Source: Nocardia sp. NRRL S-836
GTDB taxonomy: Bacteria; Actinomycetota; Actinomycetes; Mycobacteriales; Pseudonocardiaceae
NCBI RefSeq assembly: GCF_001279525.1
Contig: NZ_LGDY01000098.1
Location: forward strand, 37,941-101,940
Direction of reading: 5' to 3'
Length of the DNA: 64,000 bases
A model generated the notes under the pieces. It ran no database searches, was not told where the DNA came from, and was given only the letters and a program-made list of their open reading frames with translations. The position numbers and the translations under genes were made by a program. Below, piece after piece: positions 1 to 7,957 of this stretch. Position 1 is the first letter of the stretch, and every line of letters starts with the position of its first letter.

Positions 1-400
1 CCCACACCAGCACGCCGTCGTCGTGAGCGGGATACGGCGTCCACGCGCCGAACCGCTTGCCGTCGAGCGCGAGCCCGTGCCAGCGGCAGATCAGCCTGCC
101 CTCGGCCACGGCGCCGTCGCACAGTGGCGCGCCCAGGTGCGGGCACGACCCGGAACCGGCCATCAGCACGTCGTGCGGCCCGCGCCACAGCACGACCTCC
201 CGCCCGGCGATCGTGCGCCCGCACACCTTCCCGCGCGCGACGTCCCGGCTCGCCCCCGCGACGAACCAGTTGCCCGACGGCCGGGCGGTCGCGCGCTTGA
301 GCGCCGCCTCGATCAACGCCGGTTTGGCGTCCTGCCACGTGGGGCGTTGCTCGCGCCACGGCGGGCTGGAGTAGATCCGCAGCGGAATGCGGTCGCGCAT
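1..400 (-). CDS. Rieske [2Fe-2S] protein of the carotenoid cluster (partial)
   Basis: Read directly on the minus strand from an ATG at 400; the C-terminal end lies beyond the window edge, leaving 133 visible codons. A Rieske centre is clear: CPHLG and, about 15 residues on, CRWHG supply the two Cys and two His ligands of a [2Fe-2S] cluster. The start is only 13 bp after the phytoene synthase stop, so the two genes are probably one operon. Proteins of this type occur in actinobacterial carotenoid clusters and are presumed to take part in oxidative modification of the carotenoid, but the reaction is not established. A generic ring-hydroxylase Rieske component is the alternative. The fold is sure, the role inferred. 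Confidence 0.8.
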   Translation of the reverse strand, partial: MRDRIPLRIYSSPPWREQRPTWQDAKPALIEAALKRATARPSGNWFVAGASRDVARGKVCGRTIAGREVVLWRGPHDVLMAGSGSCPHLGAPLCDGAVAEGRLICRWHGLALDGKRFGAWTPYPAHDDGVLVW

Positions 401-413
401 GGACTTCCCTTCG

Positions 414-1340
414 TCAGGCCGCACGGGCGAACACCGCCCTCGCCAGAGCCGGGAGGGCGACGGCGAGCCGGCGGCCGTTGGACACGGCGACGCGGCGTGA
501 CAGCACGTCGTAGCCGGCCTCCTCCACGAGGTCGAGGATGCGGCCGTAGAGCCGGTACGCCGTCAGGACGCACGGTCGTGAACGCGGCGCGAGCATCGCG
601 ATACCCGGCCACGCCTCGGTGTACACCTTCTTCGCGCGCTGCACCTGGTCGCGCAGCGCGGCCCGCACGTGCTCGTCGGCACAGCCCACCTTCCGCGCGT
701 GCAGCAGCCGTTCGCGGTCGACGCCGAACGCCGCGAGCTCGTCCGCGGGCAGGTAGACGCGGCCGCGGTCGAGGTCCTCGCCGACGTCGCGGATGAAGTT
801 GGTGAGCTGGAACGCGATGCCGAGCGCGGCGGCGGCGGGCTCGGCCTCCTCGCGCGGCACGCTGGTGCCCAGCACGGGCAGCACCTGCAACCCGATCACG
901 GCGGCGGAACCGTGCACGTACACCTTCAGATCGGCGAACGTCGGGTAGTCGGTGGTGGTCAGGTCCATGCGCATGGACGTCATGAAGTCGCGGAAGTGGA
1001 CGTGCGGGATCTCGTAGCGGTGTGCGGTGTCGAGCAGGGCCGACATCACCGGGTCGGCGGAGCTGTTGTCGTGCAACGCGGCGGCGAGGTTCCGCTCGGC
1101 CTCGGCGAGCGCGGCCCGCTTCTGGTCGAGTCCACTGTGGAGGTCGTCGACGATGTCGTCGACCCAGCGCGCGAACCCGTACAGCGCGTGGACGGCGGGG
1201 CGTTGCTCCGGACTGAGCAACCGGGTTGCGAGGTAGTAGGTGCGGCCGTGTTCGGCGTTGAGCGCACGGCACCGCCGGTACGCCTCACGCAGGGCTGGTG
1301 CGGTGATGCCGGCGGCGTCGAGCTCCCGGTCTGCGGACAT
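414..1340 (-). CDS. crtB: Phytoene synthase
   Basis: Catalyses head-to-head condensation of two geranylgeranyl diphosphates to phytoene, the first committed carotenoid step, at the membrane face. The 308-residue length is normal. Both aspartate-rich Mg-diphosphate motifs of the squalene/phytoene synthase family are present: DDIVDD at 61-66 and DVGED at 185-189 within the [14 protein letters not shown] signature. It is divergent from crtE across about 120 bp that must hold both promoters. The Rieske gene follows 13 bp downstream. Identity is secure; squalene synthase is less likely given crtI and crtE next door. Confidence 0.93.
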   Translation of the reverse strand: MSADRELDAAGITAPALREAYRRCRALNAEHGRTYYLATRLLSPEQRPAVHALYGFARWVDDIVDDLHSGLDQKRAALAEAERNLAAALHDNSSADPVMSALLDTAHRYEIPHVHFRDFMTSMRMDLTTTDYPTFADLKVYVHGSAAVIGLQVLPVLGTSVPREEAEPAAAALGIAFQLTNFIRDVGEDLDRGRVYLPADELAAFGVDRERLLHARKVGCADEHVRAALRDQVQRAKKVYTEAWPGIAMLAPRSRPCVLTAYRLYGRILDLVEEAGYDVLSRRVAVSNGRRLAVALPALARAVFARAA

Positions 1341-1460
1341 GCGCTCACGCTAAGACCGGCTGTGTCGCCGTGCACAACGACGGCACTCATCATGCGAACC
1401 GGCCCGAGCGCTGTTTAGCTCGGTCCCACCTGACCAGGACGACCGCCGAGAGGGGCGACG

Positions 1461-2525
1461 ATGTCGCTGCTGACCAGCGTGGCCACCCGTGTGTCCAGGG
1501 TGGACGACTTCGCCGCCCGGTTCGACGTGGCGCTGCGGGAGTTCCTCGCGGACCGCCCCGACGTCGTTCCGGAGCTCGCCGCCGAGCTGCGCGAGCTGCT
1601 GTCGGCCGGGGGCAAGCGGATCCGCCCGAGGTTCGCGTGGGAGGGCTGGCGTGCCGCCGGGGGCGGTGAGCAGGACGGCGTGCTGCGCGCCCTGGTCGCA
1701 CTGGAACTGCTGCAGTGCTGCGCGCTCGTGCACGACGACGTGATGGACCGGTCCGCGATGCGGCGCGGCCGGCCGTCGGTGCACGAGCTGTTCGCCCTGC
1801 GCCACCGCCGGGAGCGGTGGGCGGGCAGCGCGCGCCAGTACGGCGACTCGGCCGCGGTGCTCGTCGGTGACCTCGCGCTGGCCTGGGCGGACGACGCCAT
1901 GGTCACCGCGGGGCTGTCCCCGGCGGCCCTGCAACGCGCCTGGGTGCCGTGGCAGGCGATGCGCACCGAGATGATGGCCGGTCAGCACCTCGACCTGCTG
2001 GGCGTCGCGCGCCGGGAGGAGTCGCTGGAGCAGGCGCTGCGTGTGGCGGCGCTCAAGACCGCCGCCTACACCGTGGAACGTCCGTTGCACCTCGGCGCGG
2101 CCATCACGGGTGCCGACCAGGACGTGGTGGCGTGCCTGCGGGAGTTCGGCCGCGACGTCGGGGTGGCGTTCCAGCTGCGCGACGACCTGATCGGCGTGTT
2201 CGGCGACCCCTCCGTGACCGGCAAGCCGGTCGGCGAGGACCTGCGGGAGGGCAAGCGGACGGCGTTGATGGCGATCGCGCTCACTCGCGCCACCAACGGG
2301 TCGGCGGCCGTGCTGCGGCGCAGCCTCACCGGCCCGGTGACCGACCGGCTCGTGGAGCAGGTGTGCGACCTGCTGGTGGAGCTGGGCGCGGTCGCCGCGG
2401 TCGAGGAGCACATCGACATACTGGTGGCGAACGCGCTGCAGGCGCTGGAGCGCGCCGCGCTCGAGCCGGCGGCGACACACGAGTTGATCAGGCTGGCCGG
2501 CCAGGCCACCGTGCGGAAGGCGTGA
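1461..2525 (+). CDS. crtE: Geranylgeranyl diphosphate synthase (polyprenyl synthetase)
   Basis: Trans-isoprenyl diphosphate synthase of 354 residues. It extends farnesyl/dimethylallyl diphosphate with isopentenyl diphosphate to supply phytoene synthase. The first aspartate-rich motif is DDVMD at 92-96 (after LVH), the second DDLIGVFGD at 241-249, and GGKRIRP near 50 is the IPP-binding segment. The ATG is preceded by GAGAGGGG at good spacing. It opens the rightward half of the carotenoid cluster; crtI follows after 7 bp, so the genes are co-transcribed. C20 product specificity is inferred from context, not from residues. Confidence 0.9.
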   Translation: MSLLTSVATRVSRVDDFAARFDVALREFLADRPDVVPELAAELRELLSAGGKRIRPRFAWEGWRAAGGGEQDGVLRALVALELLQCCALVHDDVMDRSAMRRGRPSVHELFALRHRRERWAGSARQYGDSAAVLVGDLALAWADDAMVTAGLSPAALQRAWVPWQAMRTEMMAGQHLDLLGVARREESLEQALRVAALKTAAYTVERPLHLGAAITGADQDVVACLREFGRDVGVAFQLRDDLIGVFGDPSVTGKPVGEDLREGKRTALMAIALTRATNGSAAVLRRSLTGPVTDRLVEQVCDLLVELGAVAAVEEHIDILVANALQALERAALEPAATHELIRLAGQATVRKA

Positions 2526-2532
2526 CCGGGTA

Positions 2533-3996
2533 GTGGTGAACGTGGTGAAGGGCCGCACCGACCGGGTGGTCGTGGTCGGCGCGGGGCTCTCCGGGCTGTC
2601 GGCAGCGCTGCACCTGCGCGGTGCGGGGCACGAGGTGACGGTGCTCGAACGCGAGCCGCACCCCGGCGGGCTCGCCGGCCGGCTCGACGTGGACGGGCAC
2701 CGGATCGACACCGGGCCGACCGTGCTGACCATGCCGGAGCTGCTCGACGACGCGTTCGCCGCCGTGGGCCAGCGGCGCGCCGACCACCTCGAACTGCTGC
2801 CGTTGCACCCGGCCTACCGAGCGACGTTCGCCGACGGTTCCGCGCTCGACGTGCACACCGACGGCGAGCGGATGGAGCAGGCGGTCCGCGACTTCGCGGG
2901 CGATCGGGAGGCGCGGGGGTACCGCGACCTGCGGGCGTGGCTGACGAAGCTGTACGAGGTCGAGCGCGACCGGTTCATCGGCGCGAGCTTCGACTCGCCG
3001 CTCGACCTGGTGGGACCGGACCTGGTGCGGCTCACCCGGCTGGGTGGCTTCGGTTCGCTGGACCGGGCCGTGGGGAGGTTCCTGCACGACGAACGGCTGC
3101 GCCGGGTGTTCACGTTCCAGGCGCTCTACGCCGGTGTCGCGCCGAAGGACGCCCTGGCCGCGTACGCCGTCATCGCCTACATGGACACCATTGCCGGGGT
3201 GTGGTTCCCACGCGGCGGCATGCGCGCGGTGCCGCAGTCACTGGCCGACGCGGCGGCACGCGCCGGTGTGCAGTTCCACTACGGCGTCGAGGTCGACCAG
3301 CTCGACCGCACCGGACACCGCGTCACGGCGGTGCGCACGGCCGACGCGCGGTTCCCCTGCGACGCCGTGGTGCTCGCGACCGGCCCGGCCCAGAGCACGC
3401 GGCTGCTGCGCGGCGAGCCACGCCGGCTCCTGCCGCTGCGCTGGTCGCCCTCAGCCGTCGTCGTGCACCTGAGCGCCCGGCGCGTGGCCGACGACCTCGC
3501 ACACCACACGATCTCGTTCGGCGACCGGTGGGACGACACGTTCGACCAGATCATCCGGCGGGGTGAGCTGATGAGCGACCCGTCGTTGCTGCTGACGACC
3601 CCGACGCTCACCGACCCGGCCCTCGCGCCGGAGGGCAGGCACCTGCAGTACCTGCTGGCGCCGTGCCCGAACCTCGACGCCGCCCCGCTCCGCTGGGACG
3701 TGATGGCGCAGCGGTACGCCGAGCAGCTCGTCGACGAGATGACCGCGCGCAAGCTCGTCGTGGACGCGGAGCCGCTCGCCGTGGTGACCCCGGACGACTG
3801 GGCCCGTGCCGGTCAGGCGGCGGGCACGCCGTTCTCCGCCGCCCACACGTTCGCCCAGACCGGTCCGTTCCGGCCGGGCAACCTGCCGTTCCGCGACGGC
3901 AACGTGGTGCTGGCGGGCAGCGGCACCACGCCCGGCGTCGGCATCCCGCCGGTGCTGATCTCCGGGCGGCTCGCGGCTCAGCGGCTGTCGGCGTAG
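2533..3996 (+). CDS. crtI: Phytoene desaturase (CrtI family)
   Basis: FAD-dependent carotenoid desaturase, 487 residues. An N-terminal dinucleotide-binding motif GAGLSG lies at 16-21 and an acidic residue ends the following strand (VLERE). The C-terminal CrtI signature GTTPGVGIPPVLISGR is present. It desaturates phytoene stepwise towards lycopene at the membrane. Several GTG codons (2533, 2536, 2542, 2545) are possible starts and none has a strong ribosome site; translational coupling to crtE is likely. The 3' end overlaps the convergent MFS gene by 19 bp. Whether it makes neurosporene or lycopene cannot be read from sequence. Confidence 0.92.
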   Translation: MVNVVKGRTDRVVVVGAGLSGLSAALHLRGAGHEVTVLEREPHPGGLAGRLDVDGHRIDTGPTVLTMPELLDDAFAAVGQRRADHLELLPLHPAYRATFADGSALDVHTDGERMEQAVRDFAGDREARGYRDLRAWLTKLYEVERDRFIGASFDSPLDLVGPDLVRLTRLGGFGSLDRAVGRFLHDERLRRVFTFQALYAGVAPKDALAAYAVIAYMDTIAGVWFPRGGMRAVPQSLADAAARAGVQFHYGVEVDQLDRTGHRVTAVRTADARFPCDAVVLATGPAQSTRLLRGEPRRLLPLRWSPSAVVVHLSARRVADDLAHHTISFGDRWDDTFDQIIRRGELMSDPSLLLTTPTLTDPALAPEGRHLQYLLAPCPNLDAAPLRWDVMAQRYAEQLVDEMTARKLVVDAEPLAVVTPDDWARAGQAAGTPFSAAHTFAQTGPFRPGNLPFRDGNVVLAGSGTTPGVGIPPVLISGRLAAQRLSA

Positions 3997-5195
3997 CGGA
4001 AGCCCCGGCTCCAGTAGAACGCCGGGGTGGTCGCGGCGAGGACGGCGAGCACGAGCAGCGCCGGGACGAGCCCGGCCACCCCGGCGAGCGCGGTGGCGAG
4101 CACCGCGCCCAGCGGCACCGTCGCGACGGTGACGGCGTTCACCAGCGAGCCGACCCGCCCGAGCAGCTCCGGCGCGGTCCGGCGTTGCCGCAGGGACAGC
4201 AGGATGACCGCCCACGCCGTCGCGGCCGCGCCGAAGACGACCTGGTAGCCGGTCAGCACCGCGAACGCGTGGCCGAGCGACGCGGCCGGGATCAGGAACA
4301 GCGCGGCCGCCGCCGTGGTCGCGCACAGCGCACACGCCAGACCCGCCGTCAGCCTGCGCGTCACCCACGCCGACCCGGCCGCGCCCAGCACGGCGCCGAG
4401 GCTGAACGCGGACATAGTGAACCCCACCTCGTCCGGCCCGAGCCGCAGCTCCTGGTAGGAGTACACGAAGAACAACGCGCCGATGCCGCTGCCGGCGAGG
4501 TTCATGGTCGCGGTGCCCAGCAGCGCCCGGCGCAGCACCAGGTCGGCGCGCAGGTACCGCACCCCGTCCCGCAGCTGCCCGGCCCTGGACGGCTGGTCGC
4601 CGTGCGCGCGCCGGGTGCGCAGCGCAGTTGAGGTGGCCGCGGCGATGACGGCGGCGGAGACGAGGAACGTGGCCGCCGTGGTCAGCAGGGCGGCCTCGGC
4701 GGAGGCCACCGCGATGACGAGCCCGCCCAGCCCCGGCCCGGCGACGCGCACCAGGTTCAGCAGCCCCGACCGGGTGGCGTTCGCGCGGTCGAGCCGATCG
4801 GCCGCGACCAGCCCGGGGATCGCGGCCTCCGCGGCGGTGTCGAACACCGCGCCCGCGACACCGAGGGTGGCGGCGAGCAGGTACAGCACCCAGATCTCCC
4901 GCACCCCGGACGTGATCACCAGCGCGACCGCGGCGGGCGCGACGGCGCGGACGAGGTCCATCGCGACGAGCACGGAGCGCGGCTTGAGTCGGTCGATCAG
5001 CACACCGGCGAACGGGCCGAGCAGTGCCGCCGGGAGGAACTCGGCGACCAGCAGCAGCGTCGCCGAGCCGATGCCGGAGCCGAACGCCAGGATCGCGACC
5101 GCCGGGACGAGCACGACGGTGACCTGGGTGCCGGTGGTGCTGATCGCCTGCGCGACGAGCAGCAGCCACCAGTCACGATCGGTTTTTCCGCTCAC
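3978..5195 (-). CDS. MFS transporter (probable drug/metabolite efflux)
   Basis: Integral membrane protein of 405 residues with about 12 hydrophobic segments and the MFS loop 2-3 motif region (GPFAGVLIDRLKPR). It starts with GTG and has a short cytoplasmic N-terminus. The family resembles the enterobactin-exporter (EntS/MFS_3) group of actinomycete exporters. Substrate unknown. It converges on crtI, overlapping its last 19 bp, so antisense transcription there is likely. No neighbour fixes its job. Confidence 0.8.
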   Translation of the reverse strand: MSGKTDRDWWLLLVAQAISTTGTQVTVVLVPAVAILAFGSGIGSATLLLVAEFLPAALLGPFAGVLIDRLKPRSVLVAMDLVRAVAPAAVALVITSGVREIWVLYLLAATLGVAGAVFDTAAEAAIPGLVAADRLDRANATRSGLLNLVRVAGPGLGGLVIAVASAEAALLTTAATFLVSAAVIAAATSTALRTRRAHGDQPSRAGQLRDGVRYLRADLVLRRALLGTATMNLAGSGIGALFFVYSYQELRLGPDEVGFTMSAFSLGAVLGAAGSAWVTRRLTAGLACALCATTAAAALFLIPAASLGHAFAVLTGYQVVFGAAATAWAVILLSLRQRRTAPELLGRVGSLVNAVTVATVPLGAVLATALAGVAGLVPALLVLAVLAATTPAFYWSRGFRYADSR

Positions 5196-5229
5196 GGACC
5201 CGGTCCTCGTTCTCGCGTGTGGCCGTGGT

Positions 5230-5988
5230 TCAGGCCGGTTCCCACGCCGCGAGCCGGTCGATGATCCGCGGGTCGCCCTCGACCTCCAGCGCGTCGAGCG
5301 GAACGCGGCCGTAGAACATCAGCACGAGGTCACTCGCCGTTCCCGTGGCGGAGACGTCGGCCGGGCCGTCGTCATCGCAGCCGCGGCTGACCCGCGCACC
5401 CGCGGCGGAGAGCCGCAGCCGCCACGACCGGCCCTCGGTGGCGTGGTAGTCGACCACGGCCGGCTCGTGCGGCCAGGCGCTCGTCGTCGCGCAGCAGGTG
5501 AACTGGAAGTCCTCGACGCCGTCGAGCGCCACGTCCCCCGGCAACGGCAGCGGCTCGCCGACGGCGAGCTGGGCGTCGTAGGTGTGCACCGCGAGCTGCT
5601 GGAGCTGGTGGCGCGCAACGGCTCCGCAGTTCGACGGCGACTGCGAGCCGCCCCACCACGTCCAGCACCCGCGCTCCGGCCCGGCCTCCCGCAGCGCGTC
5701 CAGCAGCACCGCGGTCGACCCGGCCAGCCAGCCGACGAGCTCCGCGCGGTCCTGCGGCGCGGCGCCGTCCGCCGGTGACTTCGCGGTGGCACCCGGCCCG
5801 GCGGCGACGGTGGCCGCCCAGGAACGGCGGCCCTCGCCGATGTGGTGCGCCAGGTCCCGCAACGTCCACTCGGGACAGCTGGGCACCCGCACGTCGAGGC
5901 TCGGCGCGTCGGCAATCACGGAGCGGAAGGCGGTGGAGCGTTCGTCGATCAGCCGCAGCAGGTCGGGGAACGCCAGGAGGTTCTGCAC
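5230..5988 (-). CDS. Maleylpyruvate isomerase family mycothiol-dependent enzyme
   Basis: 252 residues with the two-part architecture of the actinobacterial MDMPI group: an N-terminal DinB-like four-helix bundle with the signature PSCPEWTLRDLAHHIGE near residues 35-52 (a His of the expected metal triad lies here), and a C-terminal MDMPI_C domain with ATGTASDLVLMFYGR near 215-230. Family members use mycothiol as cofactor for isomerisation or thiol transfer, but the substrate of this paralogue is unknown. It starts at a GTG with a weak ribosome site. It follows the response regulator in the same direction, separated by a hairpin. Confidence 0.8.
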   Translation of the reverse strand: MQNLLAFPDLLRLIDERSTAFRSVIADAPSLDVRVPSCPEWTLRDLAHHIGEGRRSWAATVAAGPGATAKSPADGAAPQDRAELVGWLAGSTAVLLDALREAGPERGCWTWWGGSQSPSNCGAVARHQLQQLAVHTYDAQLAVGEPLPLPGDVALDGVEDFQFTCCATTSAWPHEPAVVDYHATEGRSWRLRLSAAGARVSRGCDDDGPADVSATGTASDLVLMFYGRVPLDALEVEGDPRIIDRLAAWEPA

Positions 5989-5993
5989 CGCGG

Positions 5994-6025
5994 CTGTCTA
6001 CCACCGGGCACCCGGTGCCCGACAG
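5994..6025 (-). terminator. Hairpin after the response regulator gene
   Basis: CTGTC (5994-5998) pairs with GACAG (6021-6025) around an inner perfect stem CACCGGG/CCCGGTG (6002-6017). It lies between the response-regulator stop and the next leftward gene. There is no T-run, so a Rho-independent role is only probable. Confidence 0.5.
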
Positions 6026-6031
6026 CGAATA

Positions 6032-6688
6032 TCACCGGCGCTGCACCAGGCCGTTGATGTGCGCGTACGCCACCGCGTGCACCCGGTCCCGCAGGCCCAG
6101 CTTGGCCAGCACCCGAGACACGTGCGTCTTCACGGTCTCGTCCCCGACGTGCAGCCGGGCCGCGATCTCCGCGTTGCTGTGCGCCGCCGCGACCAGTTGC
6201 AGCACCTCGCGTTCCCGCGCGGTCAGCAGGGCCAGCTCCGGTGGCGTCGGGGGAGGGGCGAGGCTCACGGCGAACCGCGCGATCAGCCGTTGCGTGACCG
6301 ACGGGTCGATCAGCGCGTCACCGCGTGCCGCCACCCGCACCGCCGAGATCAGCTCCTCCGGCGGCAACGACTTCAGCAGGAACCCGCTGGCACCGGCGTT
6401 GAGCGCGCGGTAGACGTACTCGTCGGAGTCGTAGGTCGTGAGCAGCAGGACCTTCGTGCGGTTCGCGGGGTCGGACAGGATCTGCTCGGTCGCGCCGAGA
6501 CCGTCGAGCTTGGGCATCCGGATGTCGAGCACGGCCACGTCCGGCCGCAACCGCGCCACCTCGGCCACCGCGGCCCTGCCGTCCGCCACCTCCGCGACGC
6601 ACAGCAGGTCGGCCTGCGTCTCGAAGATCGCGCGCATGCCCGAGCGCAGCATCGCGTGGTCGTCGGCGAGCAGCACCGACAGGGTCAT
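6032..6688 (-). CDS. NarL/LuxR-family response regulator
   Basis: 218 residues. The receiver domain has acidic pair D9-D10, phosphoacceptor D55, T84 and K106. A C-terminal LuxR helix-turn-helix follows (LTAREREVLQLVAA, then the recognition-helix region VGDETVKTHVSRVLAKLGL). The start overlaps the kinase stop by 4 bp (ATGA), so the pair is translationally coupled. It should receive phosphate from the adjacent kinase and control transcription. The obvious candidate target is the divergent exported-protein cluster beginning at 7958, with a palindrome at 7875-7909 in between. The signal is unknown. Confidence 0.92.
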   Translation of the reverse strand: MTLSVLLADDHAMLRSGMRAIFETQADLLCVAEVADGRAAVAEVARLRPDVAVLDIRMPKLDGLGATEQILSDPANRTKVLLLTTYDSDEYVYRALNAGASGFLLKSLPPEELISAVRVAARGDALIDPSVTQRLIARFAVSLAPPPTPPELALLTAREREVLQLVAAAHSNAEIAARLHVGDETVKTHVSRVLAKLGLRDRVHAVAYAHINGLVQRR

Positions 6689-7842
6689 GACGCCTCCAGT
6701 GGGAACGTGACGACGGTGCGCCAGGTCCGCCCGTCCGGCTCCAGCCCGGACCGGGTGGTGCCGGCGAACATGCCCGCGCGGTTGCGGATCCCGACCAGGC
6801 CGCGGCGCACCGAACCGGAGTGGCCGGTGCCCGAGCCCGCGGTGTTCTCCGCCGTGATCGTGAGGGCGGCCGGCGCGTACTCCAGGGTGACCGTCACGCC
6901 GGACGCGTCACCGTGCCGCAGCGCGTTGGTCAGCATCTCCTGGATGATCCGGTAGACGGTGACGTCCAACGACTCCGGGATGTCCCGCCGCGGCCCGCAC
7001 ACCAGCAGCCGGGCCGGTGTCCCGGCCGCGCGCACGCCGTCGAGCAGCTCGTCGAGGTTGTCGAGGCCCGGTTGCCGGGCGCCCTCGGACCGGTCGCCGT
7101 GCAGGAGGTCGAGCAGGTGCCGCAGGTCCACCATGGCCGCGCGGCTGGCCGTCTCGACCGACAGCAGCGAGGTCGCCAGTTTCGGGTTGCTGCCGGGGTT
7201 GCCCAGCCGCGCCGCGCCCGCGTGCATCCCGATCGCGCTCACGTGGTGCACGATCACGTCGTGCAGGTCGCGGGCGATCGCGCTGCGTTCCTCGGTGATC
7301 GCCTTCGTCACCGCCGCCTGCGCGTCGAGCTTGTCCACCTCGCGCTGCTTCTCCAGTTCGGCGAGGTACGCGCGCCGCGCCGTGGTGTAGCGGCCGACGA
7401 GCCACGGCAGCACCGCCGCCTTGGATGCCACCAGCGCGGCGATCACCGGGCCGTGGCCCACGAACAGCGAACAGCCAGCGAGGCTGACCGACAGCACGCC
7501 GAGCGCCGCCCACGCCGGTGCGCCGCGCAGCCACGCCCCCGCGCGGTACCCGGCGATCAGCATGCCGGCGTCGTTGTGGTCGATGCCCTTGCCCAGCGTG
7601 AGCAGGATGATCACCGGTACCGCGGCCTGGGCCGCCGCCACCCAGCCGGACAGCCGGGCGGGACCGGCCAGCATGGCGTCCACCGCCAGGGTCATCGCGA
7701 GCACGACGGCCATCTGCCCCGTGGTGCGGGCGTCGTACACCACGAACCCGGCGTCGACGACCATGCAGACGACGGCGACCAGCCGTGACTGGTGCTTCAG
7801 GGGCAGTTTGATCGCGTCCATCGCCGTGGGATCTTGCCGCAT
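6685..7842 (-). CDS. Membrane sensor histidine kinase (DesK/NarX-like, HisKA_3)
   Basis: Several hydrophobic helices in the N-terminal half, a short coiled coil, then the HisKA_3 phosphoacceptor site (ARDLHDVIVHHVS) and a HATPase_c domain with N-box (EMLTNALRHG), GLVGIRNR and a final TVVTFPLE. The frame stays open to an ATG at 7956, but that lies 2 bp from the divergent gene and would place a strong palindrome inside the coding region. The ATG at 7842 is therefore preferred (385 residues, start MRQDPTAMD). This leaves about 115 bp for two divergent promoters. It phosphorylates the overlapping response regulator; the ligand is not predictable. Confidence 0.87.
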   Translation of the reverse strand: MRQDPTAMDAIKLPLKHQSRLVAVVCMVVDAGFVVYDARTTGQMAVVLAMTLAVDAMLAGPARLSGWVAAAQAAVPVIILLTLGKGIDHNDAGMLIAGYRAGAWLRGAPAWAALGVLSVSLAGCSLFVGHGPVIAALVASKAAVLPWLVGRYTTARRAYLAELEKQREVDKLDAQAAVTKAITEERSAIARDLHDVIVHHVSAIGMHAGAARLGNPGSNPKLATSLLSVETASRAAMVDLRHLLDLLHGDRSEGARQPGLDNLDELLDGVRAAGTPARLLVCGPRRDIPESLDVTVYRIIQEMLTNALRHGDASGVTVTLEYAPAALTITAENTAGSGTGHSGSVRRGLVGIRNRAGMFAGTTRSGLEPDGRTWRTVVTFPLEAS

Positions 7843-7874
7843 CACGGCCCTGAGGTCCTCCCGCTGCGCAGGGG

Positions 7875-7909
7875 TCGGAAATCCCCCGTGCGGGGGACCC
7901 GGTTTCCGA
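7875..7909. promoter_or_regulatory. Nested palindrome between two-component system and copper-type cluster
   Basis: Inner perfect arms TCCCCC/GGGGGA (7882-7897) around GTGC, flanked by outer arms TCGGAAA (7875-7881) and TTTCCGA (7903-7909). It sits in the divergent promoter region between the histidine kinase and the secreted-protein operon. It is a good candidate for the response-regulator operator or another control element; function inferred from position and symmetry. Confidence 0.5.
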
Positions 7910-7957
7910 CCGGGCAGTGACGCGGCGGACCCGCGATGATCGCTACCTTCGGCCACG

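Noticed and set aside
7843..7956. 38-codon N-terminal extension of the histidine kinase
   Set aside because: It would start 2 bp from the divergent gene and include the promoter palindrome; sequence is Gly/Pro-rich without similarity to a sensor domain.
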